Positions 8,346-16,464 of a DNA stretch of 64,000 nucleotides are shown here, piece after piece. Below the pieces are notes generated by a model, which was not told the DNA's origin, did not search any database, and worked only from the letters and a program-made list of their open reading frames with translations. How positions within the stretch are numbered: position 1 is the stretch's first letter; the number at the start of each line of letters is the position of its first letter. Both the position numbers and the translations under genes were made by a program. This DNA comes from Nitrospirota bacterium (GTDB lineage Bacteria > JACPQY01), in NCBI GenBank assembly GCA_016190245.1, contig JACPQY010000048.1, forward strand, positions 32,969 to 96,968, read 5' to 3'.

Positions 8346-8657
8346 ATGCCCAGCCGAGAGGAGATTCTAGAGTCGCTTAAGAGTGTTTTCGATCCTGAGA
8401 TCCCGGTGAACGTAGTGGATCTCGGGCTCATCTACGATGTAGAAGTCGGCGGAGAGGCGGCGGCGGATGTACACGTGAAAATGACCATGACGGCGGCGAA
8501 TTGTCCGGCCGCCCAGATGATTCCCGGCATGGTCCAAGAGGTCGCGCAGAACGTGCCGGGCGTCCGCCGTGTGGATGTCGAGGTGGTGTGGGACCCGCCG
8601 TGGGGCCCCGCGCGGATCAGTCCCGAGGGCCGGCGGATCCTCGGGATCGAGGACTGA
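8346..8657 (+). CDS. MIP18/DUF59 metal-sulfur cluster assembly factor
   Basis: A 103-residue single-domain protein of the DUF59 (PF01883) family, related to SufT and PaaD and used in iron-sulfur cluster delivery. Typical features are the start REEILESLKSVFDPEIPVNV, then VDLGLIYDVEV, KMTMTAANCPAAQMIPG with the conserved cysteine, and VVWDPPWGPARIS. The ATG has GGAGA seven bases upstream. A TPR gene follows 13 bases after the stop and could be co-transcribed. No other suf or isc genes are in the window. Confidence 0.9.
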   Translation: MPSREEILESLKSVFDPEIPVNVVDLGLIYDVEVGGEAAADVHVKMTMTAANCPAAQMIPGMVQEVAQNVPGVRRVDVEVVWDPPWGPARISPEGRRILGIED

Positions 8658-8670
8658 GAGTTCGCCGTTC

Positions 8671-9030
8671 GTGCCCGGAGCAGCGACACGGGACGAATTC
8701 TACCTCCAGGGGATGGAACTGCTAATGGAAGATCGGTTCGACGAGGCGGCGGACCGATTCAAGGGGGCGCTCGAACTCCGTCCGGATGACCCCGAAGTGC
8801 TCGAGGGACTGACACAGGCCAGTCTGGGCAGGCACGACTTGGCCGGGGCGCTCGAGTGGGCGAAGCGCTGGACGGCGGCTGATCCGGAGGCCGTGCTCCC
8901 GCACACGAATCTCTCTATCATTTATCAGAAGATGGGTCGGATCGAGGACGCGGAGAGGGAGGGCGCCGTCGCGCGGACTCTCGGCTGGAAGCAGGAGTTG
9001 CGCGAACAGAAGCAGGCCGGTCAGGGTTGA
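8671..9030 (+). CDS. Small TPR protein
   Basis: About 119 residues made of roughly three TPR-like helical hairpins: FYLQGMELLMEDRFDEAADR, PDDPEVLEGLTQASLGRHDL and LPHTNLSIIYQKMGRIEDAE. Such proteins are adaptor scaffolds with no enzymatic function. GTG 8671 is taken as the start; ATG 8713 inside the first repeat is the alternative. It lies directly after the DUF59 gene and its last 10 bases overlap the convergent CbiX-like gene. The role is unknown. Confidence 0.75.
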   Translation: MPGAATRDEFYLQGMELLMEDRFDEAADRFKGALELRPDDPEVLEGLTQASLGRHDLAGALEWAKRWTAADPEAVLPHTNLSIIYQKMGRIEDAEREGAVARTLGWKQELREQKQAGQG

Positions 9031-9839
9031 GTAGGCGCTGAGATTCGGGCCGACCCGAGCGCAGACCTGCCGGTGCAGCGGACCCAGCGGTTCGCCACGA
9101 TCCGGACGAGTTCGGGCGAGGAGGCGAGGGGAGGACTCATTCGAATAGAGACCGCGCGGTTGCGGCTGGAATAGGTTCGGCATGCGCGGCGGATCGCGCC
9201 CAGGAGTCGGCCCCGGAAAAGGATCAGGGGGACTACGCGAATCGAGGGGGCGTTTTCGCGGAGAGCGCAGTCAAGTGCCTGAGTGAGGGACGGACGACCG
9301 CGGACGATGAAGCAGGCGCGGACCACTGTGGGAGAGATGCGTCCCTGAAGCGCGCGGGCGAGTCGGCCCGCGGCGGCGGTGGTCCCTCGCTGTGTGCTGC
9401 CGTGCGCCGGGAGGAGAATCACCGTTCGCGCGCCGCGGGCAGAGGGATGTGAGCACGAACCGGTCACGAGTTGCAAGAGATCCCTTCCGGCGCCGATCGG
9501 CGGAGAAAGGATGAAGCGTGTTCGTCCCCGGGCTGGACCAAGCTTCCGCAGGGCGCGCGGGATATCCCGCACCACGTGGGTGCCCGGCAGGAGAAGGACG
9601 GGCACGACGAGGACGCTCGGCACCCCATCACGCAGGAGCTTCTGAGCCACCTTGGAGAGGGGTGGGCCGCCAGGAGCCAGCCGTGCGAGCGCCACGCGCA
9701 CACCCGGCAGGGCGCGGCGAACCCGCCGGACGAGGCCGCGATGCTCCGCCTGCCCCAACGCCTCTCGGGTGCCGTGGACGATGAGGAGGAGCGCGGGCTG
9801 CGAGGGGTGGCTGCTCAGACTCTTGCCCCGGAGGCCCAC
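9021..9839 (-). CDS. CbiX/SirB-type chelatase-like protein with two domains
   Basis: Two copies of the CbiX fold in one chain. The first starts ALLLIVHGTREALG, with the active-site-like His in the VHGT motif, and includes VPVLLLPGTHVVRDIP. The second starts VILLPAHGSTQRG and includes VVPLILFRGRLLGAI. CbiX/SirB enzymes insert cobalt or iron into sirohydrochlorin. In the second repeat the 'GxH' histidine of the family is replaced (FRGRLL), so that half may be structural. The GTG start at 9839 is preferred because it has GGGGAAG upstream and avoids overlap; ATG 9929 would run 65 bases into the next gene. No cobalamin or siroheme genes are nearby. Confidence 0.72.
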   Translation of the reverse strand: MGLRGKSLSSHPSQPALLLIVHGTREALGQAEHRGLVRRVRRALPGVRVALARLAPGGPPLSKVAQKLLRDGVPSVLVVPVLLLPGTHVVRDIPRALRKLGPARGRTRFILSPPIGAGRDLLQLVTGSCSHPSARGARTVILLPAHGSTQRGTTAAAGRLARALQGRISPTVVRACFIVRGRPSLTQALDCALRENAPSIRVVPLILFRGRLLGAIRRACRTYSSRNRAVSIRMSPPLASSPELVRIVANRWVRCTGRSALGSARISAPTQP

Positions 9840-9864
9840 CCCTGCTTCCCCGCGCAAGAAGCGA

Positions 9865-10674
9865 CTACTCGATGATGTAGCGGACGAAATCGTCCTGCCG
9901 GGACTTCTTTCCAGTCTTGCCCTCCGCATGGTCTCGTGCGAGGTCCCGCGCCAGGCGGAAATTCTCCGTGTCGAAGAGGCTGCTGAGATAGAAGATGTAT
10001 CCGAGGCTCGATGCGGCGCGCTCGGCGCGGTAGGTCTCGTTCACCGAGTAGATCGTGGTGACCGGCCCGAACCAGACGGCGCCATCGTACTTGAAAGGCA
10101 TGCCCACTTTTTGCCCCGCGTACACGGGGGTGAGCGTGAATCGTGTCAGGGCTGCGGAGGGAGGGCCGTGGGTCTTTTCGAGAAGACGGCCGGCCTCTTC
10201 CCAATCTCCCGGCGAGAGCGGAAACCAGTATCCTGTGAGGCGGTCGCCAAGGAACGTGACGTACTCGTCAAAGCCTCCGACGCGGAAAACCTTGATCTCC
10301 CGCTCGGGAATCGCATCGGTCACCGGTTGGACCGATTCCTCCAATGCCTCCGCTTGGCGCGTGGGGGAGCCGTACCAGATCCAGAACGCTTGTTCGAGGG
10401 GGCGCCCGCAAAAGAGTCGGCAGAGGACCGTCGGCGACGTCGGCTCCCCCCACCTCACGAAGCGGTCGCCGGTGGCGTAGATCCGCCCGAAGCTCGGCAG
10501 GCTGAGAACGTGCAGGACCTCCTGCGGGCTCATCCCCCAGCGCAGGTCCTTGTAGCCCTCGATGAGGACGGCAGGGCGGTGCGCGTCCAGCGCCAGGCTC
10601 GGGGTTCCACCATCCTTCTCGCAGGCCGCCAGTGAAGCGGTGATCAGAACGAGGAAGCGGGACCCGTTGCGCAC
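9865..10674 (-). CDS. Predicted lipoprotein, unknown function
   Basis: From GTG 10674 the product begins VRNGSRFLVLITASLAACEK, a short basic N-terminus, hydrophobic core and LAAC lipobox, so it should be a lipoprotein of about 269 residues. Upstream codons in this frame only mirror the opposing gene at 10741-11004 and are excluded. The mature protein has YKDLRWGMSPQEVLHVL near its start, a pattern seen in many exported proteins that track a 'G-M-S-x-x-E-V' repeat, followed by beta-rich sequence. I do not recognise a family with confidence. It ends 25 bases before the CbiX-like start, so the two are probably co-transcribed. Confidence 0.7.
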   Translation of the reverse strand: MRNGSRFLVLITASLAACEKDGGTPSLALDAHRPAVLIEGYKDLRWGMSPQEVLHVLSLPSFGRIYATGDRFVRWGEPTSPTVLCRLFCGRPLEQAFWIWYGSPTRQAEALEESVQPVTDAIPEREIKVFRVGGFDEYVTFLGDRLTGYWFPLSPGDWEEAGRLLEKTHGPPSAALTRFTLTPVYAGQKVGMPFKYDGAVWFGPVTTIYSVNETYRAERAASSLGYIFYLSSLFDTENFRLARDLARDHAEGKTGKKSRQDDFVRYIIE

Positions 10675-10740
10675 GGTGATCTCGCGATGATAGCAGAGGA
10701 TGGTGGAGGAGGGAAAAAGGGGTAGAATGGCTGGACGTCG

Positions 10741-11004
10741 ATGAAGCTCGGCCTCAAGCAGATGCTTCCGTTCGAGAAGAACAGGGAGATTCTTACAGCG
10801 CTCATTCGCGCCCATCCCGAGCAGCTTCCGCAGATCGTCGAGACCTTGAGGACGCTCCGCTGGGAGGGGCCCAAGCGCGAGGACTTGTACCGGCTGATTT
10901 CCTACGCCCAGGAACTGGAGCGGACGGGGACGATCACGACGCAGATGGACCGGGACATCGAGTCCATGCGGCGGGCGTTCATTTCCGAGAGGAAGAAGCC
11001 CTAG
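10741..11004 (+). CDS. Small conserved-looking protein, unknown
   Basis: An 87-residue helical, charged protein starting MKLGLKQMLPFEKNREILTA and ending ISERKKP. No membrane segment, signal or known motif is visible. The coding pattern is convincing, with biased third positions and an ATG 66 bases from the divergent lipoprotein start. Its stop codon TAG (11002-11004) lies in the outer arm of the palindrome at 11001-11165. No function is proposed. Confidence 0.6.
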   Translation: MKLGLKQMLPFEKNREILTALIRAHPEQLPQIVETLRTLRWEGPKREDLYRLISYAQELERTGTITTQMDRDIESMRRAFISERKKP

Positions 11005-11165
11005 TACCATGTTGCGCATGTTCTTGAGCAGATCGAAAACCCGGATCCGGCGGCAACATGGTACATACGCCCCGCCCCCATTTGGACACAGGCTTTTGAG
11101 AGCGGGGCTACCGTACCGCGCCTTTGCTCGAAACTGCTCAAAGATTTCTTCAACGCGGTACTAGG
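11001..11165. repeat. 165-bp composite palindrome upstream of dnaX
   Basis: The outer ends are CTAGTACC (11001-11008) and its complement GGTACTAG (11158-11165). Inside are two hairpins. The first pairs GTACCATGTTGC (11004-11015) perfectly with GCAACATGGTAC (11053-11064). The second pairs GTACCGCG (11113-11120) with CGCGGTAC (11154-11161). The two loops share TTGAGCAG in opposite orientation, so the hairpins are diverged inverted copies of one unit. It ends 15 bases before the dnaX start and could affect dnaX expression. Confidence 0.72.
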
Positions 11166-11180
11166 AATCGGGCAACGGGG

Positions 11181-12890
11181 ATGGCGTACCAAGTTCTTGC
11201 CCGCCGGTGGAGGCCTTCTCGACTCGAAGAGGTGGTGGGGCAGGAGCACGTCGTCCGCGCGTTGCGGGGAGCGCTGGCGTCGCAGCGAATGCCGCATGCG
11301 CTCCTTTTCTGCGGGCCACGGGGGGTGGGGAAGACCACGTTGGCGCGCCTCGTGGCCAAATCGCTCAACTGCGCGAAGGGTCCTACGCCGGAGCCGTGTC
11401 TCAAGTGCGGGCCCTGCACGGAGATTCCCACCGGCATGTGCGTGGACGTTCTCGAAATCGACGGCGCCTCCCACACGAGCGTGGACGAGGTGCGGCAGAT
11501 CATCGAGGCCGTGCCCTACGCCCCATCGTCCTGCCGATTCAAAGTCTATGTCATTGACGAGGTCCACATGCTTTCCCTCAGCGCCTTCAACGCCTTGCTC
11601 AAGACGCTGGAGGAACCGCCGGCGCACGTGGTCTTCATCTTCGCCACCACGGACCCGCGCCGGATACCTCCCACCGTCATCGGCCGGTGCCAGAGGTTCG
11701 ATTTCTTGCGGATATCGCATGAGGCGATCGTCGAGAAGCTTGGCCGGATGGTCGCGGCCGACGGTCTCCCCCTTTCGGAGGCCGCCCTGCACGCTATCGC
11801 GCGCTTCTCGGAGGGGAGTCTGCGCGACGCCGAGGTCCTCCTCGATCAGCTCCTCAACGCAGCGGGCGTGCGCGGGCGGGACGCCAAGGGAAAGCCAGAG
11901 AAGGGAGACTCCGCCCCCATCACGGCCGAACAGGTGGCGGAGTTCCTCGGCCGCCCCTCCTCGGACGGGTTGTGGACGATTTTGAACCGTCTCATCGAGC
12001 GGGACGGCGCGGGCGCGCTGCAGGCTTTTCATCGCCTCTATGAGGGAGGTTGCGACCCCGCGATTGCGGTTCGGGCCCTTCTGAACGAGGTTCACGCGCT
12101 TCTCGTCTGCCGGATGACGGGGGAGCAGGCCGCGCGCATCCTCCGGCGGACGGCGGACGACATGACCCCGCTAACTCAGCGCGCCCAGACTTCCAGCGAT
12201 GCCGATTTGATTCAGACCTCCGAAACTCTCATCCAGGCGTGCGAGTTGGCCGAGCAGTCGGCCGATCCCTATGTGGTAGTGACGACCTACCTGGCCAAGA
12301 TCGCCATGCTGCCGCGACTGATGGATGTGGGACCGATTTTGAAGAAACTGGACACGATTGCGGCGGGTGGCGCGACGGGCTTCGGCATGGCGGGTGTTTC
12401 GAATCCCCCCCCCGGCCACGTCTCTCCGCCGGTCCCACCGATGGGCGGGCGGGGTGGTGGACTGGCTCCCGTCGAGGAGAAGGGGAGGGCGGCAGGGGGC
12501 GCCGTGCTTGGCAGTAGTGACCGTGCGGTGGACACCGGGAGCGCGCACCCGCCCGGATCGGTGGCCACGAGCGCTGCGGCTGGGTCTTTCGCCGAATTCG
12601 TTCACCAGCGCAGTCCGATGGTGGGGTCCTTCCTGCGACAAGTCAGCATCGGCCGGGAGGGCTCGCGGCTCGTACTCCGTCCCAGCTCGAGCGACACCGG
12701 CGCGCTCCATTTCCTCGAGGACAAGATTGCCGACCTGCGGGCCTGGGCCGCGGATCACTACGGGGAGCCTCTGGAGGTGGCTCTCGAAACCGAGCCGGGA
12801 GCGGGTGGTCATCCTGGAGGGGCCTCAAACATCGAGACGCACCCCATGTACGGCGAGTTCGTCCGAGTCTTTCAGCCCGATCGGGAATGA
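11181..12890 (+). CDS. dnaX: DNA polymerase III subunit gamma/tau
   Basis: Clamp-loader ATPase subunit of about 569 residues. From ATG 11181 it begins MAYQVLARRWRPSRLEEVVG, the standard DnaX start. Walker A is GPRGVGKTT at residues 45-53, the zinc module has cysteines in CAKGPTPEPCLKCGPC, Walker B is VYVIDEVHML, sensor 1 is FIFATTDPRRIPPT, and the SRC motif is GRCQRFDF. Sensor 2 lies in GSLRDAEVLLDQLL. The C-terminal third is proline/glycine rich and then acidic, as expected for tau. A run of nine C (12405-12413) lies at about residue 410, at the start of the flexible region. Upstream residues in frame belong to the palindrome. It is followed by ybaB and recR, a classic gene order. Confidence 0.96.
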   Translation: MAYQVLARRWRPSRLEEVVGQEHVVRALRGALASQRMPHALLFCGPRGVGKTTLARLVAKSLNCAKGPTPEPCLKCGPCTEIPTGMCVDVLEIDGASHTSVDEVRQIIEAVPYAPSSCRFKVYVIDEVHMLSLSAFNALLKTLEEPPAHVVFIFATTDPRRIPPTVIGRCQRFDFLRISHEAIVEKLGRMVAADGLPLSEAALHAIARFSEGSLRDAEVLLDQLLNAAGVRGRDAKGKPEKGDSAPITAEQVAEFLGRPSSDGLWTILNRLIERDGAGALQAFHRLYEGGCDPAIAVRALLNEVHALLVCRMTGEQAARILRRTADDMTPLTQRAQTSSDADLIQTSETLIQACELAEQSADPYVVVTTYLAKIAMLPRLMDVGPILKKLDTIAAGGATGFGMAGVSNPPPGHVSPPVPPMGGRGGGLAPVEEKGRAAGGAVLGSSDRAVDTGSAHPPGSVATSAAAGSFAEFVHQRSPMVGSFLRQVSIGREGSRLVLRPSSSDTGALHFLEDKIADLRAWAADHYGEPLEVALETEPGAGGHPGGASNIETHPMYGEFVRVFQPDRE

Positions 12891-12905
12891 GATAGGATCG
12901 AAGCG

Positions 12906-13241
12906 ATGTCAAACGAGCGAAGCGTGGACATGCGGCAGTTGCTGGGCCAGTTTCAGAGCGCGCAGGCGCGTCTGAAGGGTGTTCAGGAACGGCTCGCGGG
13001 ACGCCAGTTGTCCGTGCAGACCGGCGGGGGGCTTGTCGAGGTGGTGATCAACGGCCGTTTCGAGATCGTGAGCCTCCGGGTTGACCCCGAGCTCGTCCGG
13101 GGGGGGGATTCGACCCTGATGCGTGAGCTCATTGTGAGCGGGGTCAACGAGGCGATCCGTCGCTGCCAGCAGATGATCGGCGAGGAGGTGTCGCGCGAGG
13201 CGGCAGGGATCGTCCTGGGTGCGGGCCCGAGCGAGGCGTGA
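12906..13241 (+). CDS. YbaB/EbfC nucleoid-associated protein
   Basis: A 111-residue protein of the YbaB/EbfC family, a dimeric DNA-binding protein commonly encoded between dnaX and recR. Typical pieces are the helical start RQLLGQFQSAQARLKGVQER, the strand VEVVINGRFEIVSLRVDPEL and the C-terminal helix VNEAIRRCQQMIGEEVSRE. It starts with ATG 12906, 15 bases after dnaX, and ends 14 bases before recR, so one transcript is likely. A run of nine G (13099-13107) encodes the Gly-Gly turn. Confidence 0.93.
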   Translation: MSNERSVDMRQLLGQFQSAQARLKGVQERLAGRQLSVQTGGGLVEVVINGRFEIVSLRVDPELVRGGDSTLMRELIVSGVNEAIRRCQQMIGEEVSREAAGIVLGAGPSEA

Positions 13242-13255
13242 TCCCCGGGTGAAGC

Positions 13256-13870
13256 ATGGCTGCGGTGAAAGATCCCCTTCGTCTGCTGGTGGAACTCCTT
13301 CAGAAGGTCCCGGGCATGGGCGAGAAATCCGCTACCCGCATGGCGTATCACTTCATGAAAGCGCCCGCGCAGGAGGTGCTCGGCCTTGCGGAGGCGCTCC
13401 GGCGGCTCAAGGCGGAGATGAGAGAGTGCGAGGAGTGTTGCGATGTTTCGTTCAGGTCCCCTTGCGAAACGTGCGCCAATCCCAAGCGTGATCCGGCCGT
13501 CATCTGCGTGGTGGCGGATTCCTCTCACATCAAACCCCTCGAGCGGAGCGGGGCGTACGCTGGCGTTTACCACGTGCTTCACGGGACGCTCTCGCCGATG
13601 GAGAATGTGGGGCCGGAGCAGCTACGGATCGCCCCGTTGCTTCGGAGGATCGAAGGGCGGCCCGTGTGCGAGGTGATCCTGGCGATCAATCCGACGATGG
13701 AAGGCGAGACGACGATGCTCTACCTCATGGATCTCCTGAAGGACCGCGGCCTCCGTGTCACGAAGCTGCCCGTCGGTCTGGCGCTCGGCTCTGACATCGA
13801 GTACACCGACCACGAGACGCTCGGCAAGGCACTCCGCGACCGGGTGCAGGTGTCTTCGCGCGCGACGTGA
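13256..13870 (+). CDS. recR: Recombination protein RecR
   Basis: A 204-residue RecR, part of the RecFOR loading machinery for RecA at gaps. The N-terminal helix-hairpin-helix is LLQKVPGMGEKSATRMAYHF. The four-cysteine zinc finger is CEECCDVSFRSPCETC. The Toprim domain includes VICVVADSSHIKPLE, YHVLHGTLSPMENVGP and the conserved VILAINPTMEGETT. The C-terminal Walker-B-like segment reads LPVGLALGSDIEYTDHETLG. Length and order match the family throughout. Confidence 0.97.
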   Translation: MAAVKDPLRLLVELLQKVPGMGEKSATRMAYHFMKAPAQEVLGLAEALRRLKAEMRECEECCDVSFRSPCETCANPKRDPAVICVVADSSHIKPLERSGAYAGVYHVLHGTLSPMENVGPEQLRIAPLLRRIEGRPVCEVILAINPTMEGETTMLYLMDLLKDRGLRVTKLPVGLALGSDIEYTDHETLGKALRDRVQVSSRAT

Positions 13871-13883
13871 TGCGGCCGACGCG

Positions 13884-14315
13884 ATGAGACTGATGGCCCT
13901 CGACGTGGGCGATCGTCGGATCGGCGTGGCGCTGAGCGACGAGCTGGCCACGGTCTCTTCGCCGCTTTGCACGCTGGACAGGGGCGATGACGGCGAGGCG
14001 TTGCGGGAGATCCTGCGGGTGATCCGGGAGAAGGGCGTGGGCGAGGTCATCGTAGGGGTGCCCTACGGGATGGACGGTACGCCGGGTGTCCAGGCCCGGA
14101 AGGTGCTGCGTTTTGCGGATCGGCTGCAAGACGAACTCGGCACAAGGGTGACGTTGTGGGATGAATCCTTCAGCACCCGTGAAGCGGAGCGCCTGCCGAA
14201 GACCCGCCGTGGAAAATCGCGGGGGCAGAAGGCGCGCCTTGACCGGCGCGCCGCGGCGTTCATCCTTCAGGAGGTTCTTGAGACCCGCAGGCGGGAGGCC
14301 GGCCCCGGCGGGTGA
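13884..14315 (+). CDS. ruvX: Putative pre-16S rRNA nuclease / RuvX-YqgF family
   Basis: A 143-residue RNase-H-fold protein of the YqgF/RuvX family, which processes 16S rRNA 5' ends and was earlier proposed as a Holliday junction resolvase. The start MRLMALDVGDRRIGVALSDE contains the first catalytic Asp. The second acidic site is in VIVGVPYGMDGTPG and WDESFSTREAE, and the last Asp is in KARLDRRAAAFILQ. It begins 13 bases after recR and is followed by mltG, an order seen in many bacteria. Confidence 0.93.
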   Translation: MRLMALDVGDRRIGVALSDELATVSSPLCTLDRGDDGEALREILRVIREKGVGEVIVGVPYGMDGTPGVQARKVLRFADRLQDELGTRVTLWDESFSTREAERLPKTRRGKSRGQKARLDRRAAAFILQEVLETRRREAGPGG

Positions 14316-14360
14316 AGCCGAGCCCCTCGGGGGGGGGGCGCGCGGCGCATCGGAGGCAGG

Positions 14361-15443
14361 ATGCCCGAACCAGAACAGGCTGTACCTGTGGCACGCAAAC
14401 GGAAGCGTCGCTGGGGTCGTCTCACGATCTATGCAGCGCTTCTCCTCTTCCTCTTTGGGGCAGGCTTTCTCTCTGCCCAGTGGTTGCCCTATCTCCTGTT
14501 CCCGGCCAACGAATCGGTGGGGGAGATGATGTTCCGTGTCCAATGGGGCGAGTCGCTCGATCAGGTGGCGCACCGCCTCCACGAGGATGGCTTGGTCCAG
14601 CAACCATACCGCTTCGTGCGACTCGCGCGGTACCTCGGCGTCTCGCGCAAGATGCAGGCCGGGGCGTACATGCTCAGCGGCCGGATGACGCCGCTCCAGA
14701 TCTTGGACCACCTGACGACCGGTCGTGTGGTGCGTTTCAAGGTGACGGTTCCCGAGGGGTACAACCTCTACCAAATTGCGCGACTGCTGGAAGATGGCGA
14801 CGTCGTCCCTGCCGAGGATTTCCTCACGGCGGTGCGCGACCCGAGGCTGCTGGTGGAGTTGGGGATCGAAGGTGATACCGCCGAAGGGTACTTGTATCCC
14901 GAGACCTACGTTTTCAGCTCGTCCCTCACGGCGCCGCGCGTCGTACGCATGATGGTGGAGCAGTTTCGCGTCGTCTATGATGAGGGTGTGGCGACGAAGG
15001 CCCGGCAGTTGGGGATGACCCAGCGGGAAGTGGTGACGCTTGCTTCGCTGATCGAGAAGGAGTCCTCCGTCCCCGAGGAGCTTCCACTCGTCTCAGCGGT
15101 GTTCCACAACCGGCTCAGGATCCGGATGCGGCTGCAGAGCGATCCAACCGTGATCTACGGTCTGTTGCCGGACTTCAACGGTAATCTGACCCGCGCGCAC
15201 CTTGAGATGGACGGCCCCTACAATACCTACACGCGTTCGGGGCTCCCCCCCGGCCCGATCGCCAATCCCGGCCGGGAGGCTCTCATTGCCGCGCTCTATC
15301 CTGCGCATGCGAATGTTCTCTACTTCGTGTCGCGAAACGACGGGACGCACATCTTCTCATCGGATCTCAAGTCGCACAGTCGAAACGTCTGGAAGTACCA
15401 GCGCAACAACCCCGGCCAGGCCGAGGCGTTGGGGGTGAGATGA
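14361..15443 (+). CDS. mltG: Endolytic transglycosylase MltG
   Basis: A 360-residue inner-membrane glycan-strand cleaving enzyme (YceG fold). A basic N-terminus is followed by one membrane helix (LTIYAALLLFLFGAGFLSAQ, about residues 20-40). The LysM-like region includes VPEGYNLYQIARLLE. The catalytic domain shows EGYLYPETYVF, VTLASLIEKESSVPEELPLV with the catalytic Glu in the IEKES motif, LQSDPTVIYGL and SGLPPGPIANPG. The ATG has GGAGG five to six bases upstream. The 45-base gap after ruvX contains a G10 run (14329-14338). Confidence 0.95.
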   Translation: MPEPEQAVPVARKRKRRWGRLTIYAALLLFLFGAGFLSAQWLPYLLFPANESVGEMMFRVQWGESLDQVAHRLHEDGLVQQPYRFVRLARYLGVSRKMQAGAYMLSGRMTPLQILDHLTTGRVVRFKVTVPEGYNLYQIARLLEDGDVVPAEDFLTAVRDPRLLVELGIEGDTAEGYLYPETYVFSSSLTAPRVVRMMVEQFRVVYDEGVATKARQLGMTQREVVTLASLIEKESSVPEELPLVSAVFHNRLRIRMRLQSDPTVIYGLLPDFNGNLTRAHLEMDGPYNTYTRSGLPPGPIANPGREALIAALYPAHANVLYFVSRNDGTHIFSSDLKSHSRNVWKYQRNNPGQAEALGVR

Positions 15444-15448
15444 CCCCG

Positions 15449-15512
15449 CCACCTCGACCGGCTTCCTCGCGGCCGAAGAGCAGCAGCAGCTTCAGGCGAC
15501 CGCTCGAGGTGG
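15449..15512 (+). promoter_or_regulatory. Long-range stem covering the epimerase ribosome-binding site
   Basis: CCACCTCGA (15449-15457) is perfectly complementary to TCGAGGTGG (15504-15512). The right arm overlaps the start of the Shine-Dalgarno region AGGTGGAGGGG just before the GTG at 15517. If folded in mRNA it would sequester part of the ribosome-binding site. No ligand-binding core is recognisable in the 46-base loop. Confidence 0.35.
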
Positions 15513-15516
15513 AGGG

Positions 15517-16455
15517 GTGAGGGTCCTGATCACAGGTGTGGCCGGTTTCATCGGATCACACTTGGCGGAAGACGCGTTGCACAGTGGGGACGAAGTGATC
15601 GGGGTAGACTGTTTCACGCCGTTCTATGACCGTTCCTACAAGGAGAGGAACGCAGCGGTCCTCAGCGGACGAAAGGGTTTCACGTTTCTCCAGCAGGATC
15701 TGAGCGAGGCTGACTTGGGTCCGGTTCTCGAAAGTGTGGAGACAGTGTTTCATCTCTCGGCCCAGGCGGGTGTCAGGTCCAGTTGGGGGGCGCAGTTCTC
15801 GGACTACACGCGGCACAATGTGACGGTCACCCAGCGGCTCCTCGAAGCATCCAAGGGCAGGGGGTTGAGGAAGTTTGTGTATGCGTCCAGTTCATCGGTG
15901 TATGGGGAACCGGGCGTGTACCCCCTCGTCGAAGATATGGCCTGCCGACCCATCTCGCCCTACGGCGTGACCAAGCTCGCGGCCGAACACTTGTGCATGC
16001 TGTATCACCGTTCCTACGGGGTCCCGTGCGTGGCCCTGCGCTATTTCACGGTGTATGGACCGCGGCAGCGCCCGGATATGGCGTTCCATAGGATGATCCG
16101 CGCGGCGCTGGATGGGAAGCCGTTCCCGCTTTACGGCGACGGGCGGCAAACCCGCGACTTCACGTTTGTGGCCGATGCCGTGAAGGCCACGCGCGCGGCT
16201 GCCGACGCGCCTGCGGGCGAGGTGCTAAACGTGGGCGGTGGCAGCCGGGTGACGATGCTCGATGTGGTCGAGACGCTCCGCTCGATCGCAGACCGGCCCC
16301 TCCGCATTCAGGAAGAGGAACCCCAGAAGGGGGACGTCCGCCACACCTGGGCGGACCTCACGCGCGCCCGGCGCCACCTCAACTATACCCCTTCGGTTGG
16401 CCTGAAAGATGGCCTCCAGGCGGAGTGGGCGTGGCTGAAGTCGGTTCCTCGCTGA
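15517..16455 (+). CDS. NAD-dependent epimerase/dehydratase (UDP-sugar type)
   Basis: A 312-residue extended short-chain dehydrogenase. The NAD-binding motif is ITGVAGFIGSHLAEDAL at the N-terminus. The catalytic triad appears as Ser in YASSSSVYGE with Tyr and Lys in SPYGVTKLAAE. ALRYFTVYGPRQRPDMAF and FTFVADAVKAT follow as in UDP-glucuronate and UDP-glucose 4-epimerases. It should act on a nucleotide sugar for surface polysaccharide. The GTG start has GGAGGGG five bases upstream, partly buried in a possible stem. Substrate specificity is not readable, and no polysaccharide genes are adjacent. Confidence 0.9.
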   Translation: MRVLITGVAGFIGSHLAEDALHSGDEVIGVDCFTPFYDRSYKERNAAVLSGRKGFTFLQQDLSEADLGPVLESVETVFHLSAQAGVRSSWGAQFSDYTRHNVTVTQRLLEASKGRGLRKFVYASSSSVYGEPGVYPLVEDMACRPISPYGVTKLAAEHLCMLYHRSYGVPCVALRYFTVYGPRQRPDMAFHRMIRAALDGKPFPLYGDGRQTRDFTFVADAVKATRAAADAPAGEVLNVGGGSRVTMLDVVETLRSIADRPLRIQEEEPQKGDVRHTWADLTRARRHLNYTPSVGLKDGLQAEWAWLKSVPR

Positions 16456-16464
16456 GCCCCGCGG

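Noticed and set aside
9652-10635. Long plus-strand open frame opposite the lipoprotein and CbiX-like genes
   Set aside because: It lacks any motif and lies antisense to two genes with clear signals (lipobox, CbiX motifs). High GC creates such open shadows.
11001-12095. 364-codon minus-strand frame over dnaX
   Set aside because: Antisense shadow of the dnaX coding region and its leader palindrome, with no family features.
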